Shown: positions 43,428 through 51,297 of the stretch, piece by piece
How positions within the stretch are numbered: the stretch's first letter is position 1
How the letters are laid out: the number at the start of each line of letters is the position of its first letter
Assembly: GCA_038744785.1 (NCBI GenBank)
Contig: JBCDLX010000027.1
Span: 1-64,000 of the forward strand
Length of the DNA: 64,000 bases
Reading direction: 5' to 3'
DNA from: Ovoidimarina sp038744785
GTDB taxonomy: Bacteria; Pseudomonadota; Alphaproteobacteria; Rhodobacterales; Rhodobacteraceae
The notes under the pieces: model-generated
The model's input: only the letters and a program-made list of their open reading frames with translations
Told to the model about the DNA's origin: nothing
Databases searched by the model: none
Program-made: the position numbers and the translations under genes

Positions 43428-44386
43428 CCGACACCCGCGCCCCAGCCGATCAAGTACCGCATTTCCGTCGAGACGATCAGTTGGCGTCCAAACCCTTCAA
43501 GGGCCGCCGCAGCAACAAGCATCAGAGCGGCCACAAGCGCCAGCTTGACGGCGTCCCGGCCCGCCAGACGTAGCGCGTCACGTCGGCGGTATGGCCCCGG
43601 AAACAGAACCGCCCTGCCAAGCCTGATCCCCCCGCCCGCGGCGACACAAATTGCGCCAAGCTCGGTCACGCCATGGATCGAAAGCCAGCCGCCAAGCTCC
43701 CAGCCCATATCACGGTCAACATAGAGCGCGAAGAACGCGCCGAGAATCGTGCCGTTGTAGATTGTCAGAAGAATCGCGGGAACACAGGCAAACGCCCCGA
43801 GCCCGAAGATGAATATGGCGACCCGCGTATTATGCGAAAAAAGATAGGCCGCGAACACACCAAGGCCGCTTGCTTCGGGGGCTTGGAACAAAATTTCGCG
43901 CAAGGTTTCTGTCGATGCGCCGGGGCCCCGACCGGCCGCCAGGCCGCCAGGAACAAAGACGTGAAACCAGGCCGGGTCTTGAAAAAACAAACCGAACCCG
44001 ACGAATGCCCCAATCGCCATTGCCAGGGTTCCAATCAGGATGTCCAGCCAGCATGCACGGACCGCGCGGGGCGCGCGGTCTAGAAAGAAGGCGCGGGTCA
44101 GACCGCCAGCGCTTTGCTGCGGCGCGTAGACCACCAGATACGCCCGGGCGACAAGCGCCTCGAGGTAATCAACAAGACTCTTGTCGAGCGAGATTTCACG
44201 CGCCACAGACAAGGCGTTCGACGTTTGCTGATAAGACCGGGCCAACTGCCGGGCCTCGTTCCAGTCCAGACCCTGCGCCCCACCGCGTTCGGCGCGCGCC
44301 AGAAGTGCTTCAAGCGCCGCCCAGTCGGCTTCACGCTCGTGCCGAAAGCGGACGGACCGCAGGGTGGTGATCTCCTCCATCTGCAT
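43379..44386 (-). CDS. Stage II sporulation protein M-like membrane protein
   Basis: A 335-residue membrane protein of the SpoIIM family. A soluble helical N-terminal part (residues 1-110, with RFRHEREADWAALEALLARA) precedes about five or six membrane helices. The conserved SpoIIM features are FSHNTRVAIFIFGLGAFACV, YNGTILGAF and SIHGVTELGAICVAAGGG. In non-sporulating bacteria these proteins occur with RDD and MoxR proteins and have no sporulation role. I start at ATG 44386, which overlaps the DUF58 stop in a TGATG junction; the longer frame from 44458 overlaps that gene by 73 bases. Confidence 0.87.
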   Translation of the reverse strand: MQMEEITTLRSVRFRHEREADWAALEALLARAERGGAQGLDWNEARQLARSYQQTSNALSVAREISLDKSLVDYLEALVARAYLVVYAPQQSAGGLTRAFFLDRAPRAVRACWLDILIGTLAMAIGAFVGFGLFFQDPAWFHVFVPGGLAAGRGPGASTETLREILFQAPEASGLGVFAAYLFSHNTRVAIFIFGLGAFACVPAILLTIYNGTILGAFFALYVDRDMGWELGGWLSIHGVTELGAICVAAGGGIRLGRAVLFPGPYRRRDALRLAGRDAVKLALVAALMLVAAAALEGFGRQLIVSTEMRYLIGWGAGVGWISWFAMGGRAWQGR

Positions 44387-45666
44387 CAGATCACGTCCCG
44401 CGCCTTTAGTTCCAGATAGGCTGCAATCAGTCTTGGCGTGACCTTGCCGGGCGCACAATCAAGGACTGTAAGACCGATGCGCCGAAGGCTGTCCATGACA
44501 CGATGCCGCTCAGTCGCTCGTTCCGAGCGCACCACGGTTGCCGCGACTGCATCAAGCGACGCAGGCGCCGTTCCAATGGGCGGCTCGTCGTCGGGGTTGC
44601 GCAGGGCAACAAAAATGATCGCGTGGCGCCGGGCCAGAACGCCAAGGTTTTCGACAAGAAGTCCGGCGGTTGTCGGATCAGTGAAATCTGTGAAAACCAC
44701 CAACAGTGAACGGCGTGGCGTGCGCGCACCAAGCTCTGCAAAAGCCAGGGTGTGGTTTGCCTCAACCGATGCATAGGCGACGTCAGCGCTGCGCGACCGG
44801 ATACGAGCAAAGCCGCCGCGCCCTTGTACGGGGGGCAAATAGATCCGGGGGCGTGCGTCATAGCTGAAAAACCCGACAAGATCGCCGCCGATGGCCCCCG
44901 CCCACGCAAGCGCCAGTGCCGCGTTGACGGCGTGATCGACTTTTGGGAGTCCCGCGATCTCTTCCCGCATCAGCCGACCCGCATCGACGCAAAGAACGAT
45001 ATGGTGATTGCGTTCGGCCCGCATCTCTTTCGCCAAAAGGCCCCGGTGTCGTGCCGACCGCTTCCAGTCGATCGATCGGACGTCCATTCCGGGCACAAAA
45101 TCGCGGAGTTGGTGGAATTCGGACCCTTCGCCAATCAGGCTGTTTTCCTTCACACCGAAAAGCTCGGAGCGCACGCGCACCGAAATTTCGCCTGACTGAA
45201 GCGGACGGATGTCTGGGACGACCGCGATCTCACGCGCGCCCCGAAGCACCTGGACCCGCTGAAACAGCCTCCATGGGGTCGACCAGCCCAACCACAGATC
45301 GGGCATCGTCCAGGACCCGCGCCGAACGGCGGTGAACGGGAGCTCTATCCCGGTACCGCATTCGCTGATCTGCCGCTCTTGTCCGCTCAATCCATCGGGC
45401 CAATCGGCATGAACCGCATAGCGCCCGGCCTTGCCCCCGCAATCGATCCTGACGGATCCGCGATTGCCCACAAAAACCTCTGATGGGCAGACGGTTTGAA
45501 ATTTTGGCCGGTCGGCAAGCGCCCTGAGCCCATCGAAAAGCGCCGCAAGCCCCAGCAGGCCCGCAGGCAGTGCAGCCAGGCCGGATTGCGCACCAACGGC
45601 AACCGCCAGCCCGGCGGAACCGAACGCCCCCGCGGCGAGCCAAAGAAGAAGGGGTGCAGGACGGAT
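44386..45666 (-). CDS. DUF58 protein with a non-canonical ATC start
   Basis: A DUF58 family protein of about 426 residues. Conserved features: SEFHQLRDFVPGMDVRSIDWKRSARHRGLLAKEM (named as positions near 45117-45020) and a von Willebrand A-like part with VLCVDAGRLM and VVFTDFTDP. The frame stays open to the MoxR stop and encodes two hydrophobic helices (WLAAGAFGSAGLAVAVGA, GLAALPAGLLGLAALFDG), as expected for the family. However, no ATG, GTG or TTG occurs in frame until GTG 45471, which would delete both helices. At the expected TGATG junction with moxR the sequence reads TGATC, so I place the start at ATC 45664-45666. A sequencing error or a start mutation are alternatives. Confidence 0.82.
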   Translation of the reverse strand: MRPAPLLLWLAAGAFGSAGLAVAVGAQSGLAALPAGLLGLAALFDGLRALADRPKFQTVCPSEVFVGNRGSVRIDCGGKAGRYAVHADWPDGLSGQERQISECGTGIELPFTAVRRGSWTMPDLWLGWSTPWRLFQRVQVLRGAREIAVVPDIRPLQSGEISVRVRSELFGVKENSLIGEGSEFHQLRDFVPGMDVRSIDWKRSARHRGLLAKEMRAERNHHIVLCVDAGRLMREEIAGLPKVDHAVNAALALAWAGAIGGDLVGFFSYDARPRIYLPPVQGRGGFARIRSRSADVAYASVEANHTLAFAELGARTPRRSLLVVFTDFTDPTTAGLLVENLGVLARRHAIIFVALRNPDDEPPIGTAPASLDAVAATVVRSERATERHRVMDSLRRIGLTVLDCAPGKVTPRLIAAYLELKARDVI

Positions 45667-46622
45667 CAGCGCGGTGCCTCGATCTGGTTCAAAATGGCGG
45701 TCAGCATATCGTCGGGTCCTCGGCCTTCGATCTCTGCCATGGGGCCTGGCACAATCCGGTGGCGCATCGTCGGTAAAAACAGCCGCTTGATGTCGTCAGG
45801 GATGGCATAGTCTCTCCCCTCAAGCGCAGCAGTCGCACGGACCGCACTTGCAAGCGCATCTGCTGCACGGGTCGAGGCCCCGTGCGAGATGTCAGAAGAC
45901 GCGCGCGTTGCCCGGACAAGTTCGACGATGTAGTTGATGTTGTCCTCGCTCAGGCGAATACTGTCGACAAGACGCCGCGCACCAGCCAGATCGGCCGCCG
46001 TCAAGACGGGCACCACATCCGCAATGGCATTTTCTGCACCGACGGGCTGATCGGCGTGCCGCATAAGGATTTCGATCTCGACAGCGCGCTCTGGGAAGTC
46101 CACCAGAAGCTTGAACAAGAAACGGTCAAGCTGCGCCTCGGGCAGAGGGTACGTGCCCTGCTGTTCGATCGGGTTCTGCGTGGCGACTACGAAGAAGTCG
46201 GGACCTAGGGGATTATCGGTTCCGTCGATTGTTACCACGCGTTCGTTCATGGCCTGCAACAGTGCGGCCTGAGATTTCGGCGGGGCGCGGTTGATCTCGT
46301 CAGCCAGAAGGACATCGCAAAAGACCGGTCCCCGTGTCAGCCGGAAGCTGTTCGTCGTAAAATCAAAAAGCGATGTCCCAAGCACGTCTCCGGGCATCAG
46401 GTCGGGCGTGAACTGAATGCGTCCGAACCGAAGCTCGAGCGCGCCCGCAAGCGTCCGCGCAAGAAGCGTCTTTGCCGTCCCAGGGGGTCCTTCCAGCAAG
46501 ACATGACCGCGCGAAAACAGCGCGATCAGAAGATAGTCGACCAGCTCATCTTGGCCGCGCACGGCCTTGCCGATTTCCGTCCGCAGCAGGGTGGCCCGGT
46601 CACGTAGATCGCTCAACTGCAT
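45666..46622 (-). CDS. MoxR-family AAA+ ATPase
   Basis: A 318-residue AAA+ ATPase of the MoxR group. Walker A LLEGPPGTAKTLLA, Walker B VLLADEINRAPPKSQAALLQAM and sensor 1 FFVVATQNPIEQQGTYPLPEAQLDRF are intact, with a C-terminal helical lid. MoxR proteins act as chaperones that activate or insert partner proteins, often together with DUF58/VWA proteins like the one encoded next. The stop is at the TGATC junction with the DUF58 gene, and the start overlaps the DUF4350 gene by 23 bases. Confidence 0.93.
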   Translation of the reverse strand: MQLSDLRDRATLLRTEIGKAVRGQDELVDYLLIALFSRGHVLLEGPPGTAKTLLARTLAGALELRFGRIQFTPDLMPGDVLGTSLFDFTTNSFRLTRGPVFCDVLLADEINRAPPKSQAALLQAMNERVVTIDGTDNPLGPDFFVVATQNPIEQQGTYPLPEAQLDRFLFKLLVDFPERAVEIEILMRHADQPVGAENAIADVVPVLTAADLAGARRLVDSIRLSEDNINYIVELVRATRASSDISHGASTRAADALASAVRATAALEGRDYAIPDDIKRLFLPTMRHRIVPGPMAEIEGRGPDDMLTAILNQIEAPR

Positions 46623-47862
46623 CTTTTACCCGCTTTAAATCACTTTCAAATTCTTCCAGAAGTGCCAGTATGTTAGTATCCACTGGCAAAGCGCGCAGAC
46701 CTTCGACACGCATTTCCAGGACCCGCGTTCGATCAGGCGACGTCGCGCGCAACACTCTCCACATCTGTGCCTCGCCGAACGCCACGTGGCTGGGAAACAA
46801 AATCGCGGAAAAGCGGCGCAATCGCGCTTCGACATAGCTCCGCACCAACGCGCGCCGATCACCCGCCGCGCGCAACAGGCGTACTTCGGCCCCGACAGAA
46901 GCTGCACGCGCGGCTGGCGGTCCGTCTTCTGCAAAGGGTCGTGCCGCGCCGAAACGCAACCAGGCACGCCAGAGAACAAGAACGGTTCCAATTGCGAGAA
47001 GAACCCAAAGTAGCCGGAACGGCGCATCGAAGAACCGGGCCAGATCCGCCCACGTCCGCTCCCGCACAACCGGGCGCTCTTCTGGCAGCGTCCAAAGGCC
47101 CGTCGACCGGTCAATCAGGATGTCGCCACCTGCCGCGAGCTCTGTCAAAACCGTGCGGGCGATCACAGCGTTTTCGCCCAAGCGCAAGCCATGTGTGTTC
47201 AATAGATCCGGGTCCGCCAGCACCAAAGCTTCGGCTGATACCCCACCGGCACGGCGTGACACCAGGAAACACCTGGCAAGGACCATGGCGTCTCGCGATC
47301 CAATGATCGGTGTGCAGGTGGGTGCGCGGAGCGTCTGCGGACCATAGATCACCGCAGTCTTGCCGTCGTGCGGCAGCTCGACAAATCCCACGCGCGCTTG
47401 CGAAATCGTTACCTCATCAAGGATAAGCCGGTCAGCCACGCGGGACACTTCGTTTTCCGATCGCAGAAAATCGTTATGAAACGCACCGGCATGGCGCACC
47501 TCGCCCTGCCATTTTGGTAGGATGAACAAGGTCTGTATCGCTTCGGCCTTTGCAACCAGGGTGTCAGCGTCCAGATCGAAGGCCGTGCTGGCTGACATGG
47601 GATCTTCGGCAGGGTTTTCCGCAGACATCCGGCGGTTGAGATCGCCGTCTTGGATGGGACGAAGCCGTAACCCGATTCCGTCCCGCCGGATGGGATAACC
47701 GCCGCTGAAATCACGGACCCGAACACCCTCGGCATGCAACCAGTGCCGCAAACCCTCCAGTCCGATGGCGGACCGCCGAAGCCCGCGGTCAGATCCCGCA
47801 AATGCTGCGACCAGCAAAAACACCGCCACCCCACCAAGTATGACGGGCCAAACCTTTCTCAT
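46600..47862 (-). CDS. DUF4350-domain membrane protein
   Basis: A 420-residue protein with one N-terminal membrane helix (WPVILGGVAVFLLVAAFAG) and a second near residues 285-305 (LLWVLLAIGTVLVLWRAWL). The periplasmic part between them contains the DUF4350 feature SAIGLEGLRHWLHAEGVRVRDFSGG. A cytoplasmic helical tail follows (VRSYVEARLRRFSAILFPSHVAFG). The start ATG overlaps the DUF4129 stop as ATGA. It is a regular member of MoxR/DUF58 clusters; its biochemical function is unknown. Confidence 0.83.
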   Translation of the reverse strand: MRKVWPVILGGVAVFLLVAAFAGSDRGLRRSAIGLEGLRHWLHAEGVRVRDFSGGYPIRRDGIGLRLRPIQDGDLNRRMSAENPAEDPMSASTAFDLDADTLVAKAEAIQTLFILPKWQGEVRHAGAFHNDFLRSENEVSRVADRLILDEVTISQARVGFVELPHDGKTAVIYGPQTLRAPTCTPIIGSRDAMVLARCFLVSRRAGGVSAEALVLADPDLLNTHGLRLGENAVIARTVLTELAAGGDILIDRSTGLWTLPEERPVVRERTWADLARFFDAPFRLLWVLLAIGTVLVLWRAWLRFGAARPFAEDGPPAARAASVGAEVRLLRAAGDRRALVRSYVEARLRRFSAILFPSHVAFGEAQMWRVLRATSPDRTRVLEMRVEGLRALPVDTNILALLEEFESDLKRVKDAVERST

Positions 47863-48578
47863 ACCCTGGCCTTTCCCTCAAAGAGCGGGGCAATACGCTG
47901 CGCGACCCGGTTGAACTCTTCCTCCGTGATCTGGCGACCACCGAAATGGGCCTCCTCAGCCACTTGAGTCAGATCGCCAAGGGCTCGGTCCAGGGCCCAA
48001 TCAGCCGGGATGCGGCGTAAAATATCCCGCGCCGTCCAACTGGGATGGAGCGTAAGGCCAAGGTCATCCGCGGCCTTGGCGAGCACGGCCGCCAAAAGCG
48101 CATGCACAGCAACTGCCCGATCCTGGATGGCAAGAATGTCCGCGAAACCGAGCGGCCCCCGGGATGCATCAACCGACCCTGTCCCGCTCTCTCGATCCTC
48201 GCGTGTGGTTTCATCTTGTCCGCCGAACCCCAATGCGCTGAAGCTTCCGAACCGCAGAACAAGCAGGACGATAACGGCGATGATCGCGGCGGTGAGCACT
48301 ATGCCGACTGTGCGTTCCCTGGCGGTTGGTGGCCGAAGCCGATCCCATCGAGTTTGCAAGTCGCGGTCCGATGTGCGCGCGCGCCGGGTAACAGGAGGTG
48401 CAGGTGCATCGGGATCATAGTATTGAACGTTCGTCTGAAGCCTTTGCCAACGGATTGTACGATCATATGCCGCCCCGCTTTCCGTCAGACTGGGTTCGAT
48501 TTCCACAGGCGTATTCTGGGCGGCAGCCATAGACGCGACCAATAGAAGAACACATGGGATTGGCGTGATCCGGATCAT
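47859..48578 (-). CDS. DUF4129-domain membrane protein
   Basis: A 239-residue protein with a probable signal peptide (ITPIPCVLLLVASMAAAQ) and one membrane helix (VGIVLTAAIIAVIVLLVLRFG, about 93-113). It ends in a cytoplasmic DUF4129 domain with AVHALLAAVLAKAADDLGLTLHPSWTARDILRRIP and AEEAHFGGRQITEEEFNRV, the part related to transglutaminase-associated C-termini. No catalytic triad is present. It is first gene of the MoxR cluster. The 92 bases upstream, to the deacetylase gene, contain nothing I can name. Confidence 0.83.
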   Translation of the reverse strand: MIRITPIPCVLLLVASMAAAQNTPVEIEPSLTESGAAYDRTIRWQRLQTNVQYYDPDAPAPPVTRRARTSDRDLQTRWDRLRPPTARERTVGIVLTAAIIAVIVLLVLRFGSFSALGFGGQDETTREDRESGTGSVDASRGPLGFADILAIQDRAVAVHALLAAVLAKAADDLGLTLHPSWTARDILRRIPADWALDRALGDLTQVAEEAHFGGRQITEEEFNRVAQRIAPLFEGKARV

Positions 48579-48670
48579 GTTCCTGAGACGCTAGGGGGTC
48601 GCCTTTCGCAGATCAATCCAGCATTGGACATTGAGCTTGGCAAGCTGCGGATGTTGCATATAGCCGACGC

Positions 48671-49414
48671 CTAAAGACGGGCTGTTGCAGCAGAAAGCAG
48701 CGCAGACGGCGACACCCAATCGACCGCCGAGTGGCCACTGGTCACGGCCAGAAATTGCTCGAGGAAGTCCCAAGCCGCCGCGTCGTGCACAAGATGGTGG
48801 GTAAGAAGGCCAATCACGGGTGTCTCTGTTTCGGCCCAAGCCCGTACGTCATCCAAAAGCGGTTCCGTCGCCCGCCCACCGCGCGTGCCGCGCCAGTCAA
48901 TAAGGTCGACATGGGTGTTGACTTGGGGAAGCGGGCCCGGCTTTTCCTGACCGAATAGAGAAACAGCCGCGAAGCCTGCCGCAGGAAGCGCCGAAATCGC
49001 TGTGTCGGCGATCCGGTTCCAAGGGGGAACAAAGACCGGTAGAAACCTACGGGCGAAACCTGTTTCGATCGCTTTCCGCCCGCGCGTTAGGTCGGATGCG
49101 ATTGCGTCAGCTGGGCGACCTGACCCGAACTCGGACTTCTTCACTCCGTCGGGCTGATAGTTTTCGTGCGCCCATCCATGTGGGGCGACAAACGCCAGAG
49201 GTTCCACGGCGAGCCGCGCGGCAAGGGCAGACGTGGCCTGCGCCGGAATAACGGCAAGAAGCCCCGGAACGCTGTGCTTATTCATGATCGACAACAGCCG
49301 GTCGAGCTGTTCGGTCGGTTCGACGGCATCATCGTCGCGCAGCCAAAGCTGCAGGCGGCGGCCTTCAGCCGCAAATATGTCGAGCTGTTTTCTGAAAAGA
49401 TCGAACGCATTCAT
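48671..49414 (-). CDS. Polysaccharide deacetylase-family protein
   Basis: A 247-residue protein with features of the NodB/carbohydrate-esterase 4-like fold. It has LWLRDDDAVEPTEQLDRLL (the metal Asp pair), FVAPHGWAHENYQ (His residues), VPPWNRIADTAISALPAAGFAAVSLFG, and LLTHHLVHDAAAWDFLEQFL at the C-terminus. It would remove N- or O-acetyl groups from a glycan. There is no signal peptide, so it probably acts in the cytoplasm on a precursor. I chose ATG 49414, which overlaps the stop of the glycosyltransferase gene as ATGA. Confidence 0.8.
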   Translation of the reverse strand: MNAFDLFRKQLDIFAAEGRRLQLWLRDDDAVEPTEQLDRLLSIMNKHSVPGLLAVIPAQATSALAARLAVEPLAFVAPHGWAHENYQPDGVKKSEFGSGRPADAIASDLTRGRKAIETGFARRFLPVFVPPWNRIADTAISALPAAGFAAVSLFGQEKPGPLPQVNTHVDLIDWRGTRGGRATEPLLDDVRAWAETETPVIGLLTHHLVHDAAAWDFLEQFLAVTSGHSAVDWVSPSALLSAATARL

Positions 49415-50514
49415 CGCGATGACCAGACCCATTGGTTCAAAATGGAATCAAGGCGCGTGCCCGCCGCTTTAAGCGAGTGATGGCTTAGACAGATGTCCCT
49501 TGCTGTCGCACCAAGCTGACGCGCAAGGCCCGGATCGTCCAAAAGCCGATCGATGGCAGCAGCAAGACCCGATGGACCGGCGTCGGGTTCGACCAGAAAC
49601 CCCGTCTGATGATCGCGGACGACTTCGGGGACGCCCGCCGTGCGCAAGGCCACGACCGGAACGCCAGCGGCTTGCGCCTCAAGATACGCAAGCCCAAACG
49701 CTTCACCGATCCCTGGCCAGACACAGGCGTTGGCGGTCGAAAGCGCTTCCGCAATCGCAGCCTCATCCGCTTCGCCTGCAAAACTTACCCGCTCCGCCAA
49801 ATCCCCCGTGAACAGAGCCGCAACCTCGGCGCGGGCTGGACCGTCCCCCAGAACCGACAACCGCCAGGAATTGGATTTCAGGCGACGAAGCGCGGCGGCA
49901 AGACACCGAAAGCTCTCAAGCTTATCGCCAGGCCGCATCATCGCGAACGAAATCAGGTGACCAGGGTCTGGACAGGGCGGCCATTTGGTCCAAGGTACCA
50001 CGTCAATAAACGGTGCAAGGCGCGCGATTTTTGCCTCTGGCACGATCTCGGACAAGCCAATTGCATCTCGTTCTGTCAACGCCACGTTGACGGTGGCCTG
50101 TCCAACAGCCTCCTGAACATATGACTGCCATTCCGCCCAATGCCCGATACTTCGTCGTGCCGACAATGCGGCTTCGACCGACACCCAGGGTACGCCGAAC
50201 GCCTGGCATAACGGCGGACCGATCAAGTCAGGAGATTTATAATAGGGATGGTAGCACATCCAGAGGTCAGGCGGTCCCGAAAGGTCCCAAAGGCGCGCAA
50301 TCCGGTCCCGCTCGATCTGCGCGTGGGCACGAAGCCCGTCCCGCGTTTCGCTGTCGTCCGGATCACGCAGGAAGCTTCGGAGTTCGGATACCGGGGCGAC
50401 CTCGTGACCCGCGCGTTCGAGAAGCGTGATCAGCTGCCGGGCCATCTTGCGGTCGCCCGACGGCACCGGGTGCGACGGCGGCTTAAGCGGTGCATGGAAG
50501 GCAACTTGAGGCAT
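49411..50514 (-). CDS. Glycosyltransferase family 4-like protein
   Basis: A 367-residue GT-B-fold glycosyltransferase. The C-terminal nucleotide-sugar domain shows RRLKSNSWRLSVLGDGPARAEVAALF, VSFAGEADEAAIAEALSTANACVWPGIGEAFGLAYLEAQAAG (positions near 49810-49690) and the conserved Glu of the EAFGL motif. The N-terminal acceptor domain is short. It starts at ATG 50514 (MPQVAFHAPLKPP), because the longer frame from 50577 has no matching N-terminus. It is coupled to the deacetylase gene and divergent from the methyltransferase gene. Confidence 0.87.
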   Translation of the reverse strand: MPQVAFHAPLKPPSHPVPSGDRKMARQLITLLERAGHEVAPVSELRSFLRDPDDSETRDGLRAHAQIERDRIARLWDLSGPPDLWMCYHPYYKSPDLIGPPLCQAFGVPWVSVEAALSARRSIGHWAEWQSYVQEAVGQATVNVALTERDAIGLSEIVPEAKIARLAPFIDVVPWTKWPPCPDPGHLISFAMMRPGDKLESFRCLAAALRRLKSNSWRLSVLGDGPARAEVAALFTGDLAERVSFAGEADEAAIAEALSTANACVWPGIGEAFGLAYLEAQAAGVPVVALRTAGVPEVVRDHQTGFLVEPDAGPSGLAAAIDRLLDDPGLARQLGATARDICLSHHSLKAAGTRLDSILNQWVWSSR

Positions 50515-50681
50515 GCGGAGCTTGACACTTTTTTGCGTACCGCCACGCCGATCAACCAAGTCTGCAGCGGTCCGCACAGCCTAGTGGCTTGACACGCACC
50601 TTCAAGAGACACTGCAAGTCAAGGAGTTGACAGCATCCCCCCACAGACCCATCTGGATCATCCGAACCGACGGAGCCAACT
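50515..50681. promoter_or_regulatory. Divergent intergenic region with three TTGACA boxes
   Basis: The 167 bases between the divergent glycosyltransferase and methyltransferase genes contain TTGACA at 50522-50527, 50589-50594 and 50627-50632, all on the plus strand. These match the -35 consensus, but no good -10 follows at 17 bases. It is a plausible promoter region only. Confidence 0.3.
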
Positions 50682-51173
50682 ATGAGTCGCCTTGACAGTA
50701 TGATCCGCCGTCTCAGCGCACAGCGGGATATTCTGAACCATGTCGCGGATGACCTTGGCCTGCCTGAAACTGGCGATATCCTTGAGATCGGGCTTGGCAA
50801 CGGGCGTACGTATAGCCATTTGCGCGAAAGGTTCCCCGATCGCCGCGCGATCGCTTTCGACAGGGCCGATCGTGCGCACAAATCCTCGTCCCCTGCGCCC
50901 GAGGATTTTGTCGAAGGCGAGATCGAATACACGGCACGGGCGTTTGTAGGCCTTGAAGCGTCGCTCGTGCATGCTGATATCGGTCAGGGCTACCCCGAGC
51001 GAGACGCAATCACGTTGCGTTGGCTTCCGGGGCTCGTCGCGGACCTTCTGGCACCGGGCGGGATTGCTGTCTCGGGTCTTCCCCTTGCCGACCGTCGGCT
51101 TGGGCCCTTGCCTCTACCAGCCGGCATCGCGCCGGACAGGTATTTTTTGTATCGGCGCTCAGGCCCGGCCTGA
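50682..51173 (+). CDS. Class I SAM-dependent methyltransferase
   Basis: A 163-residue methyltransferase-like protein. Motif I is DILEIGLGNGRTYSHL (about 33-48), with an acidic residue at the end of the second strand (AFDRADRAH). It resembles small bacterial methyltransferases annotated near glycan or ABC genes; the acceptor is unknown. It ends with a strand-rich part (GGIAVSGLPLADRRLGPLPLP). It is the first plus-strand gene of the right-hand cluster, followed after 124 bases by the degenerate ABC protein gene. Confidence 0.82.
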   Translation: MSRLDSMIRRLSAQRDILNHVADDLGLPETGDILEIGLGNGRTYSHLRERFPDRRAIAFDRADRAHKSSSPAPEDFVEGEIEYTARAFVGLEASLVHADIGQGYPERDAITLRWLPGLVADLLAPGGIAVSGLPLADRRLGPLPLPAGIAPDRYFLYRRSGPA

Positions 51174-51297
51174 CGCAATTAAGCACGTGAACCAGACCGG
51201 CGTTGAAGCCTTGGAAGGCTTTTGGCAGTAGCGCCGAACAAGATACGTCAATACCCCCGTGCAGTCAGGGGCCGACAGGACAAGGTGCCAAGCGCCG

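Noticed and set aside
45230..45643. Separate small gene between moxR and the DUF58 gene
   Set aside because: The 137-codon frame is Arg/Cys-rich and out of frame with the DUF58 sequence, which itself continues through this stretch with the expected membrane helices.
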